Below, in pieces: positions 11,006 through 22,097 of a stretch of DNA of 64,000 bases. Under the pieces are notes generated by a model. It worked only from the letters and a program-made list of their open reading frames with translations, searched no databases and had not been told where the DNA came from. This DNA comes from Leucocoprinus leucothites (lineage: Eukaryota; Basidiomycota; Agaricomycetes; Agaricales; Agaricaceae), in assembly GCA_013368445.1 (NCBI GenBank), contig JAACJO010000028.1, positions 124,001 to 188,000 of the forward strand. The letters run 5' to 3'. Positions within the stretch are counted from its first letter, which is position 1; each line of letters opens with the position of its first letter. The position numbers were made by a program, and so were the translations under genes.

Positions 11006-11632
11006 TCAAGAGTGACCCCGGAGGGGTCACCAGTTTATAACACGGTGCACGATAGCAGTCCGCACCCGACTATCTACTACAGGGAAACCGATACTGCTAC
11101 CGACTACACAAGAGCAAATAACTGGGAATACATAATAGTCCTGTCCGAGACAATACACGAGACGACAGCAGACGGGGGCTAGGCATGTAACAAATACAAA
11201 GAGACGAAACATAAACCATTATCACTGCAACTGGAGGCAGGCCTTGAGGATGGTGCCCACCCAGCGACCAGCAATGGATGGGGGATGATGCGTTGGCACT
11301 AGGGAGCTCCCCCTAGGCCCGGGACCGACCAGCAGGACCAGAATGACTTTGCAGCCAATCCCAATCAAACCGGTGGTGCCAGAACGCGCACTTGCGGTCA
11401 GTTGCAGCATGTTCTTTGCCGCAGTTGACACACTTGATGTGGGGACAGGGATCCCTGGCGGGTGTGGGCTGGATGGGGGGGTTTGCCTTCGGCGACCCCT
11501 TGCAGCAGGAGGAGGTGGTGCGGTGATTCTCGGACCGATGTGGCCCACCGCATTGTGAACACCTGAGAGCGCGGTTGCGACAGGTGGTGGTAGTGTGGCC
11601 CCATCGCCAGCATCGTTGACACTGGGGGGTTC
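10976..11632 (-). mobile_element. HL-5, 5'-truncated half-LINE in LINE-c
   Basis: This is about 0.66 kb of half-LINE 3' end: poly(T) at about 10978-11003, the GACCCCGGAGGGGTC hairpin, the shared tail, the 3' UTR, and an ORF fragment from 11632 to TAG 11313. The TSD CAAGTCCAGCAGGT lies at 10962-10975 and 11633-11646 inside LINE-c ORF2. The 5' truncation falls just before the first zinc knuckle. Confidence 0.92.
11313..11632 (-). pseudogene. HL-5 zinc-knuckle fragment
   Basis: An open frame begins at TPQCQRCWRWGHTTTTC and ends GPAGRSRA at 11313. It holds all three Cys/His knuckles (CQRCWRWGHTTTTC, CSQCGGPHRSENH, CVNCGKEHAATDRKC). It has no start codon of its own; an apparent longer ORF simply runs on into LINE-c sequence. 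Confidence 0.85.
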
Positions 11633-12220
11633 CAAGTCCAGCAGGTTGTTGCAAGGGCATCCTTGGTACATAATGCCCTCAATGGCAGGGAGTTTCCGTT
11701 GTTTGACCCATTCCATAAGGTCCCAGGGTTGTTTGTTGTTTGAGGCGATTTCATGAATACGCTCATCAAAGAAAGAGCGCTTGGCAGTTCGTGTAGCCAT
11801 CCTAAATGCTTGCCAGTCTTTCCTGTCTTTTGATTTTCGATACGCAAGTAGAGTCTCAGAACAGTGGGGGGTCCACCATTCTTTTGACCGGTTAGTGATC
11901 CAAATGGTTTTCGAGTTTGAATTCCAAGAATCTAATAGAATACTAGAGATAGAGTGGGAAATAATATCCAAGCATGAGGTGGAATGAATGTTCGAACAGT
12001 CCAAGGCCGAAAGATGCTCTGAGACCTGAGAAATGAAAGCGGTCTCTTCATCACTATCTTTTGGAAGTACACGTTTTTTATAATTGATATAATCTGGGCG
12101 AATTGGAAGATCCATAAGCAAAGGTGCGTGATCCGAGGGTAGTCTCGAATTTGCATCAATGATATGTGAAGTGGAAATGTTTGCACAAAAAATGAGATCG
12201 ATAACCATATTATCATAATT
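11633..12220 (-). pseudogene. LINE-c ORF2, endonuclease C-terminal and linker part
   Basis: This is the LINE-c segment between HL-5 and LINE-d. On the minus strand it encodes the end of the endonuclease (LIFCANIST, LPSDHAPLLMDL, holding the SDH active-site triad) and the linker to RT (ITNRSKEWWTPHCSETLL, RPWDLMEWV-like). It is open in this segment. It continues at 19235 on the other side of LINE-d; the TSD (A/G)TATTATCATAATT lies at 12207-12220 and 19222-19235. Confidence 0.88.
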
Positions 12221-12304
12221 CATCGCATCCTCCTTTCCCTCTAACCACCATCATCGATTTCTTTGAAGGTGTTTTACAATACTCTGACTACGAATTCTAT
12301 CACT

Positions 12305-15055
12305 ATGACTGTACCATCCCCTTGGGCTGACCTTAAGGGTACCCCTCCGCCGTCCTCGGACCCTATGAACATCGCCGGCACTGAAACACGTGTCTTATTC
12401 AACAAGCGCGAACGACCTACATCGCCCGCACTGTCCATCAAATCAACCAGGCATTCTATTCATGACGACGCCAAGTCTGCTGCCTCATCTAGAGCTGGCT
12501 CTGACAATGAAGGAAGTGGTGAGAGCGAATCTGATTCGTCTGACTCCTCTACCCCCTCCTCTCCCATTATTGCGCATGGTGCGCCCTCACAGGCAATCCT
12601 GCCTTCTTCTCCTAGAACTCCCCCTCCATCGTCTCGCGCTAAACAAGCTCGCGCTCGTGATGCGGCCCGTCGGTTGGACATCACACCTAAAGCCATCTCA
12701 AGAACGGCGTCAATGGGTGCCTATGATGGCTTCAAACTACCTATTCCCTTCCGTCCTTACGGTGAGGGATTTGTAGGTGAGTTAAAAACACCAGATCCTC
12801 TGAATTTGAACTCTCGCGGGGACGCGTGGAGCGACCAAGAGGATGGGATAATGAACAATGGGGAACCAACCACTCGGTTCTTTGGACCCCCACCCACCTT
12901 AAGGCTGCCTCACGCGATCCATGGATCCGCTGAGTCAGCAGAACCTGTGCCATCCGGCACTCCGGCTACTTTCTTTGCCGGGTCATCGAGTTTAAATGAC
13001 GTCACACCTGACATCACACATGATGTCACTGGTGATGTCATGACACAGCCACAGGAGTCCAGGCCTTCACAGCCACAACTCCCGGATCTCAAGGATCCAT
13101 CAAACACAGCCACCGAAGAAACTCTTATCGTCAGTGAAGCTGCTTTCAAAGCGCTTGAGGCGCTTAATTATGCGACAAACTTCTTTAAACACAGAAACGC
13201 TCTGGACATAAATCCGGGTGGGAAAGACCATAGGTTTCCCCAAATGGGGGAACCCATTTACTGTTTGTTAACATCTATGTTTAATTCAGGCTGGGACCGC
13301 CTACCCATCAATGGTGAAAGTGGTCTCACTATCATCGAAGCGCTAAGGCAATACCTTAGTCCCCCCCCAGACGTACCCATGACTGACTCCTCCCCCCCTC
13401 CTCAGGGTAAGGGTAAGGGAAAGAAAGCACGTAAGTCATCTGTTCCAATCAACCCTACCCCCCGTTTCCCTCCCGGCATTGTCGTCGGACAAACTAACTC
13501 CACAGGTCATATCGATAACGACGCCATGAACATCGATCAAGCCCCTCCCGCTGAGGGCATCCTTCCTATCCCCCAAAATGACGTTTTGTCTTCTGGTAAA
13601 GCACATGACGTTTCGTCTGTGTTAAACTCGCAAAAGGCAAAGAATGACGTTACGTCTTCTAAACCTAATGCTGGTTCCATCCGAGTATCTCGGGCTCCTC
13701 CCCCTCCTTCCCATCACGTGACTCCTAGGAACGGGAATGGAAATTTTGAGCGTTCAGTTGGGTGTTCTGCTTCTGACGGCCAGGCTCTGCCATCCAAACT
13801 TAATCAAAGCGCCTCTGACATGCCACCCCCCATTCCCCAACCCGACCGTAAGGCATCCATCAAACCCCTTACGGAACATTTCAATAAGAAGACGTCGTTT
13901 GCTGATGCCGCCCGACGGGGTGTCCAGCCGACCTCATCCACTTCAAACCCATCCAGTATTGACGGGGTTAAGATGCGAGAAATGATACTCGCCTTCCCTG
14001 ACCTTTCCTACGACAAAGTCCTTGCTATGTACAAGGCCGGTTTTGGAAGCGCTCAATCTCAAGCGCCTGAACCGACATCGACCACAAGCGCTATACGCGC
14101 TAAACCAAAAATGACGACTCATGGCCCTACACGCCGCCAAGTCCTTATTCCCTTCGAAGGCAGTATCCTTGCTGATCGAATAAAAGATTTCCACAAAGCG
14201 TCCGAATTCTGTAACCGTGGTCTCATTGCCGCTCAATCCAAACTTCGCGTTGAATCTGTTCGTGAATCGTATAATGGCATTTCAATTGCCACCTCGGGTG
14301 TTGCTACTCCGACTGACCTCGATACCATCAAGTCTTGGCTTAAAAAAGCCTGGCAACTAGGAGACGCCATCCCTATTGAGCCTCGCCTCCCACAATCTAA
14401 ATCATTCTTGAAAATCGTAGGCATCCCTTATTGGGTAGCCAATTCATCTAATCCTCTTTCCCCTGCATTCGTCGAACAAGCCCTTGGGCAATCGTCGTTA
14501 TTCGAAAATGTCATTCTCGCTGCCCACCCTCGCGTCATGAAAGCGTCCCCTAAATCAGACACAGCTGTCGTGTGGTTTGATATATGGGATTCCCAAAACG
14601 GTACTAAGGCCAAGACGTTGGTCAACCGTACTGTTAATTTCGGCCGCCATATCGGCACTATTCGTGCAACTAGTATGCACCCAGGTGTGGCACAGTGCAG
14701 GAACTGCTGGCGGTGGGGTCACCCCACTCATGCTTGTCGCGCCCTTGGCGCACGCTGTCAAATCTGTGGTGGCCCTCATCGCGTTGAGAATCACCGATCC
14801 ATGGCCTGGTGTTGTAAGGCCAATCCTAAATCTTCCCCCCCTCGTGACGCCACCCCTGATGGTATCCCGTGTCCTCATCTCGAGAACTTCAAGTGCCTTA
14901 ATTGTAAAGGCGATCATCACGCTAATGACAACAAATGTCCATTCTGGAGAAATAGGTTCGACCGGACCTGGCACTCTAACAAGGCGGCCGAATCACGCAC
15001 TGCACGTGCTGTTCGCGCTAATTCCAATCGCTCCGGTGGCGGAGTTGCTGTCTAA
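12305..15055 (+). CDS. LINE-d ORF1 gag-like nucleic-acid-binding protein
   Basis: The ORF is open and encodes about 916 aa. I start it at ATG 12305 (MTVPSPWADLKG); a longer reading uses an upstream TTG, which is unlikely. The N-terminal half is Ser/Pro/acidic-rich (GSGESESDSSDSSTPSSP). A KMTTHGPTRRQVLIPF block starts the domain shared with the half-LINEs (WFDIWDSQNG). Cys/His knuckles lie at residues 798-880 (CRNCWRWGHPTHAC, CQICGGPHRVENH, CLNCKGDHHANDNKC). By family knowledge such ORF1 proteins package the element RNA; the function here is inferred. Stop TAA and the ORF2 ATG are separated by two bases. Confidence 0.92.
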   Translation: MTVPSPWADLKGTPPPSSDPMNIAGTETRVLFNKRERPTSPALSIKSTRHSIHDDAKSAASSRAGSDNEGSGESESDSSDSSTPSSPIIAHGAPSQAILPSSPRTPPPSSRAKQARARDAARRLDITPKAISRTASMGAYDGFKLPIPFRPYGEGFVGELKTPDPLNLNSRGDAWSDQEDGIMNNGEPTTRFFGPPPTLRLPHAIHGSAESAEPVPSGTPATFFAGSSSLNDVTPDITHDVTGDVMTQPQESRPSQPQLPDLKDPSNTATEETLIVSEAAFKALEALNYATNFFKHRNALDINPGGKDHRFPQMGEPIYCLLTSMFNSGWDRLPINGESGLTIIEALRQYLSPPPDVPMTDSSPPPQGKGKGKKARKSSVPINPTPRFPPGIVVGQTNSTGHIDNDAMNIDQAPPAEGILPIPQNDVLSSGKAHDVSSVLNSQKAKNDVTSSKPNAGSIRVSRAPPPPSHHVTPRNGNGNFERSVGCSASDGQALPSKLNQSASDMPPPIPQPDRKASIKPLTEHFNKKTSFADAARRGVQPTSSTSNPSSIDGVKMREMILAFPDLSYDKVLAMYKAGFGSAQSQAPEPTSTTSAIRAKPKMTTHGPTRRQVLIPFEGSILADRIKDFHKASEFCNRGLIAAQSKLRVESVRESYNGISIATSGVATPTDLDTIKSWLKKAWQLGDAIPIEPRLPQSKSFLKIVGIPYWVANSSNPLSPAFVEQALGQSSLFENVILAAHPRVMKASPKSDTAVVWFDIWDSQNGTKAKTLVNRTVNFGRHIGTIRATSMHPGVAQCRNCWRWGHPTHACRALGARCQICGGPHRVENHRSMAWCCKANPKSSPPRDATPDGIPCPHLENFKCLNCKGDHHANDNKCPFWRNRFDRTWHSNKAAESRTARAVRANSNRSGGGVAV

Positions 15056-15057
15056 AT

Positions 15058-18000
15058 ATGTCTGGTAAGAACAATCATATATCGTCTGTTCGTATCTATT
15101 CGCAGAACGTAGGACGCTCGTACACCCTAGTTGATACTATTCTTGAGTCCAGGAAGCTGGATTTTGATATTATTTTTCTACAGGAACCTCCTTGGAACCA
15201 CATTCGTAAAGCACCCTCTACGACTAACCCTGAAGGGGATGACGTCATTGGTGCTCCTATCCATCCAGAATGGCTATGTATGGCTTGCCCTACTAAGCCT
15301 AACGGTCCTCGTCCACGTACTTTAACTTACGTTCACAGACGATTATCTCGTATGAGACCCATTCTTCGACAAGAGTGGGTGAATCATAGGGACATTCAAA
15401 TCCTAGGTTTATTTAACAAGGGTAATTATATTCATCTACTCAATGTATACTCTGATTCGTCGTCATCGGCGATAAATTTCCTTTCTACAAATTTCATCGA
15501 TATTCCTAATATAATATACATGGGAGGCGATTTCAATTGTCGCTCTCCAGAATGGGATTCTTTAGCCTCCCATGTCCCTCAGTCCGCAACAACTCTGACG
15601 GAGTTAGTAGACTGTTTCAATCTTTCTAGGTCTGAACCGACCATTTGTTCTCCAACCCATTTTTCGCCCATTGCAAATCATGACAATATGATTATCGATC
15701 TCATTTTTTGTGCAAATTCTTTCACATCACATATCATTGATGCAAATTCGAGACTACCCTCGGATCACGCACCTTTGCTTATGGATCTTCCAATTCGCCC
15801 AGATTATATTAATTATAAAAAGCGTGTACTCCCGAAAGATAGCGATGAAGAGGCCGCCTTTATTTCTCAGGTCTCAGAGCGTCTTGCGGCTTTAAATTGT
15901 TCAAACATTCATTTGTCTTCGTGTCTGGACAACATTTCCCATTCCATTTCTAGTATTATATCTGATTCTTGGAATTCGAACTCTAAAACTGTATGGATCA
16001 CTAACCGGTCGAAAGAATGGTGGACTCCTCACTGTTCTGAGACTCTACTTGCGTATCGAAAATCAAAAGATCGAAAAGACTGGTGAGCGTTTAGATCGGC
16101 CACGCATGCCGCCAAGCGCTCTTTCTTTGACGAGCATATTCATGAAATCGCTTCAACTAACAAACGACCTTGGGACCTTATGGATTGGGTCAAACAACGA
16201 AAACTTCCTGCAATCGAGGGCATTCGATATCAAGGACGCCCTTGCAATGACCTTCCGGACTTGTGGAGCGCCCTCCACTCGTCATACAACTCCGCGTCGG
16301 GACGACTGGTAAGCCCTCAAATTCTAAATGAAATGAAATCTCTCCCCTCTCGTTCCTGGGCAAACTTCTCTGCCCTTGAGCTTTCTGAATCCATACGCTC
16401 TTGCGCTAACTCCTCAGCGCCCGGACCTGACCACGTATCATGGAAACACTTAAAGTCTATCATTGCTCATAACGATTGCTTGAAAAACATTATTCTTATC
16501 ACCAATGCGTGCGTACGTCTCTCTCATTGGCCGAATCACTTCAAAGATTCGGTTTCCATCATCATTCCCAAGCCAAATAAACCGGCCTATGATACTCCTA
16601 AATCGTTTCGCCCCATTGTCCTACTAAACACTTTAGGGAAACTAATCGAAAAAATGATCGCGTGCCGTATGCAGTTTGAAGCAGTATCCTTAGATATACT
16701 TCATCCAAACCAAATGGGTGGAGTCATCCAACGATCTACTGAGGACGCAGGCATTTTCCTCACCCACATCATCCGAGCCGGTTGGGCCAAAGGTATGATC
16801 ACTAGCGTTTGCGCTTTTGACATCGCCCAATTTTTCCCTTCCCTTAATCACAAAATTCTTTCTAACATCCTTCGACGCCAAGGGTTCGCCCCGGAGCTCG
16901 TAAAATTCTTCTCTCACTATCTCACAGGTCGATCGACTCAATACATGTGGAACACCTTTCTATCTGACGCTCATGACGCGGATGTTGGCATAGGGCAAGG
17001 ATCGGCTCTTTCACCCATTCTATCAGCGCTTTATTTAGCGCCTCTTATGTTCATGTTTGATCAACGTGCTCGTCTACAATCCATCCCCTCCTCTCTTCTA
17101 TCATTTGTTGATGATGGGCTTTGTATTTCCCAAGCGAAGAATTATACTGACACAACTTCTTCTCTTAAAGCAGCTTACTCCATCATTAATTCTATTTGCA
17201 CCGACCTCGGACTAGTTGTTGAACATGACAAGTCTGAAGTTTTTCACTTTTCTCAACGCCACAACGACACAAACCCTCCATTAGACTTGTCTGAAGTCAG
17301 TGGCCCTATCCTTCATCCCAAGCGTTTCTGGCGATACTTAGGATTTTATTTCGACCGCCGACTATCATTTCAAGAACACGTTCGATACTATTCCACCAAG
17401 GCATTATCCACTGTGAAAGCTATGGGTATGCTAGGTAATTCCAATCGCGGCCTCCTTCCCCTTCAAAAGCGGCTTTTATATAGGTCATGCGTTGTCCCAG
17501 TGGCAACATATGGCTTTCGTCTATGGTACTTTGAAGGCGCTCGGAATAAGGCGCTTCTCAAGTCCCTCTCATCAATGCAAAGGTGCGCTGCCATATGGAT
17601 TACTGGCGCTTTTCGAACGTCTCCATCCGGTGGTGCTGAAAGTATTGCTGGACTCATTCCCATTCACCTCCATCTTCGTAAATTAGCCATTCGTTCATCG
17701 TATCGAGTATCTACTTTACCTTCTAATCACGTGTTACATTCCCTTTTGTCTAACCGTTTTTCTCTTGATTCTATCCCTCATCCCCAATCGCTTCAACTTC
17801 TTACTCCGGCCAAAAAAGCTAAAGTAAAAGGCCCTATTATTGATGTAGATAATTCTCTTTCTCATCTTTCCGATTCCTTTTCTCCTTTTAATCCTGTTTC
17901 CAAACCTGGTTCTCGTCTCATGGACATCCATCCTGACTCCATTCATTTTCATCCCTGCAATCGTTTGGACAAACATGAGATGTACAAACATGTATCGTCT

Positions 18001-19011
18001 CTCGATTCAGTATTTACCTCCTCTTCTCTAGACCGTAATTGTATTTCTGTTGTCACTGATGCTTCTGTTCCACTTGTAGGTTCCCTTCAGGCGGTTTCGG
18101 CGGCACATTTATATCGCGGCGGACGACAAGTGTCCCATGCAAAACAAGCAAGCGGTCGGGCCTCGTCCACAGACGCTGAACTCTACTCTATTCGCATAGG
18201 CATCGCTAAGGCTATATCCCTTCAATGCGACCACATCATCCTCATCACCGACTGTATCCCAGCAGCCAAGCTGGCAGTTGACCCATCCATTCATTCAAGC
18301 CAGTCGCAATCGATTCAAGTTTGTTGACTTCTATCCGATTGGCTCTCAGCTAAACCATCCCGATCCATTGACTTCTGGGACGTTCCTTCCAAATGGCGAT
18401 GGAAACCCCGCCTTAGAGTCCACAATGACGTCACCTCCACACGCATACACGCCCCTTCTCATATGGGTGCCACCCTTGACTTCCTTCGACGCAAAGCCAC
18501 TAACGACTGCCAGAAATCCTGGGAGACTACATTTTGGAAGAAGAAGTACCGCGGCAACGGTTTCCTTCTATCCAAGAAAAATCGCAAATTCCTCATCCCG
18601 ACCTACGTCAAAGGAGGCACGTGGCTTCCTTTAGCCAATGAGTCACCATCTCTATGCGCTCGTATGACACGAGCCATCCTAAATCATGCCCCTATCGGAG
18701 CTTATCGCGAGAGGTTTTTCCCCCTCGAACCAATATCATGTCGCTGTGGCCATCGCCTGGAAACACGACATCACATCTTGTGTTATTGCCCCCTATATCC
18801 CATCCGCACTCAATGGGTGCAATGCGCCTTTCCTCAATACGAATTCCTCGTCGAGTTCTTGAAAAAGAATCCGGCTGCTTTTGCTTTCACCAATCATGAC
18901 ACGCGTCCACCGCCGCATCAAGCCCCTGTGCCCGCCGAACCAAATGAAGGTGAACTATTTTCTTTCATCTCTTCTCTTCTCTTTTCCTTTGAGTCCGATC
19001 TCTGTGTATGA
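15058..19011 (+). pseudogene. LINE-d ORF2 endonuclease-RT-RNase H, two nonsense codons
   Basis: 1318 codons in one frame, the same length as the intact ORF2 of LINE-g. It begins MSGKNNHISS with an APE-type endonuclease (SQNVGRS, LQEPPWN, MGGDFNCRSPEWD, SDHAPLLMDL). RT follows (FDIAQFFPSL, GIGQGSALSPILS, SFVDDGLC), then RNase H (VTDASVP, DAELYSIRIG, ITDCIPAAK) and a terminal Cys/His motif (CRCGHRLETRHHILCYC). It is broken only by TGA at 16084-16086 (DW-R) and 18325-18327 (VC-R), both CGA to TGA relative to sister copies. All catalytic motifs I can see are kept. Start is at ATG 15058, two bases after the ORF1 stop. Confidence 0.92.
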
Positions 19012-19080
19012 CACCTCGTTCTATAGTCTCTCTCGAGTCTTTTCTATTTCACTGGATTAATCGTATATAGTCTTTGTCTT

Positions 19081-19099
19081 AAGCGGTCTTCGACCGCTT
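19081..19099 (+). other. 3' UTR stem-loop of LINE-d
   Basis: AAGCGGTC-TTC-GACCGCTT is a perfect 8-bp stem with a 3-nt loop, about 95 nt upstream of the poly(A). It is present in all LINE copies that keep this region; loops vary (TTC, TCC, TCT). It is a candidate RNA recognition structure. Confidence 0.7.
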
Positions 19100-19152
19100 C
19101 GTGTACCCCAGCTTGCTGTAGTGTACCGACCGTTTGTATTATTTAGTTGAAA

Positions 19153-19187
19153 GCGGACTGCGATCGAGCACCGCTATATAAATTCAT

Positions 19188-19221
<34 letters not shown>
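19153..19221 (+). other. Shared LINE/half-LINE 3' tail and poly(A)
   Basis: GCGGACTGCGATCGAGCACC, then GCTATATAAATTCATTGATTT, directly precedes poly(A). The half-LINEs carry GCGGACTGCTATCGCGCACC, then GCGTTATAAAT, and end in TGATTT. This is the clearest sequence common to both families outside the coding region. It is a plausible RT recognition signal. Confidence 0.75.
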
Positions 19222-19224
<3 letters not shown>

Positions 19225-19235
19225 TTATCATAATT

Positions 19236-19853
19236 TCCGATAGACGAGAAATGGGTTGGGGAAAAAGTAGTTGGTGTAGACCTGGAAAGACTGAAACAAT
19301 CCACTAACTCCATCAGAGTTATGGCAGACTGAGGAACATGGAAGGCTAAAGGATCCCATTCTGGGGAACGGCAGTTAAAGTCGCCTCCCATGTATACTAT
19401 ATTGGGAATATCAATGAAATTTGTAGATAGGAAGTTTATCGCCAATGATAATGAGTCAGAATATATGTTAAGGAAGTGGATGTAGTTACCCTGATTAAAT
19501 AAGCCTAGGATTTGAATGTCGTGATGGTTTACCCACTCTTGTCGAAGAATGGGTCTCATACAAGATAAGTGTCTGTGAACATAAGTCAAAGTACGTGGAC
19601 GAGGGTCGTTAGGCTTGGTAGGCCTAGCCATACACAGCCATTCCGGGTGGATAGGGGCACCTATGACATCATCCCCTTCAGGGTTAGTTGTAGAAGGCGC
19701 TTTGCGAATATGATTCCAGGGAGGTTCCTGTAGAAAAATAATATCAAAGTCCAGCTTCCTGGACTCGAGAATGGTATCAACTAGGGCATAGGAGCGTCCC
19801 ACATTTTGCGAATAGATATGAACAGATGAAATATGGTTGTTCTTACCGGACAT
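19236..19853 (-). pseudogene. LINE-c ORF2, N-terminal endonuclease part
   Basis: ATG at 19853 (MSGKNNHISSVHIYSQNVGRS) starts ORF2. The frame is open to the LINE-d insertion, through LQEPPWN, DFDIIFLQEPP and MGGDFNCRSPEWD. It continues at 12220. ORF1 ends two bases upstream (19856), the same TAA-AT-ATG arrangement as in other copies. Confidence 0.88.
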
Positions 19854-19855
19854 AT

Positions 19856-21154
19856 TTAAACGGCAACTCCACCACTGGAGCGATTGGGATTAGTGCGGAC
19901 CACACGCGCAGTGCATGATTCGGCAGCTTTGTTAGAATGCCAGGTCCGGTCGAACCTGTTTTTCCAAAATGGACATTTAGTATTGTTAGCATGATGATCA
20001 CCTTTGCAATTAAGGCACTTGAAGTTCTCGAGGTGAGGACACAGGATACCATCAGGAGTGGCATCACGAGGGGGGTTTGATTTATGATTGGCTTTACAAC
20101 ACCAAGCCATGGATCGGTGGTTCTCAACACAATGAGGGCCACCACAGATTTGACAACATGCACCAAGGGTGCAACACACATGGGTGGGGTGACCCCACCA
20201 CCAGCAATTCCTACACTGTGCCACACCTGGGTGCATACTGGTTGCATGGATAGTGCTGATATGGCGACCGAAGTTAACAGTACGGTTGACTAACATCTTG
20301 GCTTTGGTACCATTTTGGGAATCCCAAATATCAAACCACACAACAGCTGTGTCTGACTTAGGGGACGCTTTCATGATGCGAGGACGGGCAGCAAGGATCA
20401 CGTTTTCGAACAATGACGATTGGCTGAGGGCTTGTTTGACAAAAGCGGGGGATAGAGGGTTGGATGAATTAGCTACCCAATAAGGGATGCCAACGATTTT
20501 TAGGAATGATTTGGATTGTGGGAGATGGGGCTCAATAGGGATAGCGTCACCCAGTTGCCAGGCTTTTTTAAGCCAAGACTTGATGGTATCGAGGTCACCA
20601 GGAGTGGCGACGCCAGAGGTGGCTATAGAAATGCCATTATATGATTCACGGACTAATTCAATGTGAAGTTTGGATTGAGCGGCAGTGAGGCTGCGGTTAC
20701 AGAATTCAGATGCCTTGTTGAAGTCTTTTATGCAGTCGGCAATGATGTTGCCTTCAAAGGGGATAAGGACTTGATGGCATGTAGGGCCATGCGTAGTCAT
20801 TTTTGGTTTAGCACGTGGAGTGCCTGCGGTCAATGTTGGTTCGGGCACTGGGGATTGGGTGTTACCAAAACCGGCCTTGTACATAGCAAGGACTTTGTCA
20901 TAAGGAAGTTCAGGGAAGGCGAGTATCATTTCTCACATCTTAACCCCATCGATGTTGGAGGAAGTGGAAGTAGATGAAGTTGGCTGGACACCCCGTTGGG
21001 CAGCGTCAGCGAACAACGTCTTCTTGTTGAAATGTTCCGTAAGGGGTTTGATGGATGCCTTACGGTCAGGGTGGGGAATGGGGGGCAGCATATCAGAGGC
21101 GTTGTTAGGATTAGGTTTGGAAGGCTGAGCCTGGCCATCAGAGGAGGGGCGCCC
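19856..21154 (-). pseudogene. LINE-c ORF1, C-terminal half
   Basis: This is the C-terminal part of the gag-like ORF1. It holds KPKMTTHGPTCHQVLIPF and the knuckle region (CRNCWWWGHPTHVC, CQICGGPHCVENH, CLNCKGDHHANNTKC). One in-frame TGA at 20935-20933 replaces the arginine of KM(R)EMILAFP. The upstream frame (ASDMLPPIPHPDRKASIKPL) runs to 21154, where HL-6 begins. The N-terminal half of this ORF is not found anywhere else in the window. Confidence 0.87.
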
Positions 21155-22097
21155 CATCCCTCCTTGACCTCTTACCACCACCATCTATTCGTATTTGGTG
21201 TTTCAAGACGTCTAGCTCTACTGCATATACTACTAGTGTTATGGGTAAACGCAAATCCAAAGCCAACCGGCCACCACCTCGCTCCACTGAGTCCGTCAAC
21301 GCCTCCGACAACGAGCTCAACATCCCTGAGATGTCCGAGGACAAACATATCGACCCCTACGACAACCCACTCAACGTGCATGGGTTCTTCAGTCCCTCCC
21401 AGGCAGACATCTCGTCGCCTGGCCCCTCCCAGTCAATGGCAGACGTCCCGTCGCCATCGCCTGCTCCCCCAGTGGCTGACGTCCCGTCGCCACTCCAGCC
21501 CTACACTGTGGGTACACACACTTTTGTGCCCATCACGTCCCCTCCCCCTGTGGCTCCCGTGTCAGTGTCCTCCTCCAAGGGAAAGAAGAAGGAGCTCACC
21601 CCGAGGCTCGCCCTCAACAAACTCATATCCTTCCTTAAGTGGTTGGATACTATTGAAGACCCCAATGAAATCCCAGTCAATGACGCGCAAGGCATGGTTA
21701 CCTGTTTAGCCAAGGCCTTGTATGCATTCGCCAGCGAGTTGCACATGAGCAGCACGCTGATCACCTCGAACTCTCTCAACACAGACGGTTGGGAGATGTA
21801 CACAGATTTCTTGGGGGGCTTCGGTCAGAGATTCTCGACCGCGACCTCCCCTAAAGTGACACGTGTCGCCCACGAGCCGACCCATGGATCTGCTGACTCA
21901 GCGGGTCCACGTGACATTGACATGGGCTCCCCCAAAGCGCCCACTTTACTACCCCCAGATCATCGGCCCGCCCCGGCCCGTCCCTCCCTACCGCCCAAGC
22001 CGGCGCCTGTGAAGGCCCGCACTAGTGGCAAAGCGCCCACTCAAGCGCCCCCTGCTCCTAAGCGAGCGCCCATCTCACCCTCGGCAGCTAAGAAGTC
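21155..22097 (+). mobile_element. HL-6, half-LINE, 3' part missing
   Basis: This is a plus-strand half-LINE with a complete 5' end (CATCCCTCCTTGACCTCT at 21155) that stops at 22097, where the tail of HL-7 begins. Its remaining ORF, 3' UTR and TSD are not found to the right of HL-7. A simple insertion of HL-7 therefore does not explain the junction. Confidence 0.85.
21241..22097 (+). pseudogene. HL-6 ORF1-like protein, N-terminal fragment
   Basis: ATG at 21241 (MGKRKSKANRPPPR) opens an uninterrupted frame of about 285 codons through DELNIPEMSED, KGKKKELTPRLALNKLISF, THGSADSAGPRDIDMGSPKAP and KRAPISPSAAKKS. It is then cut at the HL-7 junction. Apparent further codons are read from HL-7's A-rich tail and are not real. 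The zinc-knuckle part is absent. Confidence 0.85.

Larger units (their letters stand above)
12221..19221 (+). mobile_element. LINE-d, full-length LINE inserted in LINE-c
   Basis: This 7.0-kb full-length element starts with CATCCTCCTTTCCCTCTA at 12226, after 5 extra bases (CATCG) next to the left TSD. It has two ORFs, a 3' UTR with stem AAGCGGTCTTCGACCGCTT at 19081-19099, the shared tail (19153-19193) and poly(A) 19194-19221. The TSD is 14 bp (12207-12220, 19222-19235). It splits the endonuclease domain of LINE-c. Only two nonsense codons separate it from an intact element. Confidence 0.95.

Noticed and set aside
11222..12223. 333-codon ORF joining LINE endonuclease sequence to Pro/Arg-rich sequence
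   Set aside because: The second part is HL-5 read out of its frame after the insertion junction; the TSD shows this is not one gene.
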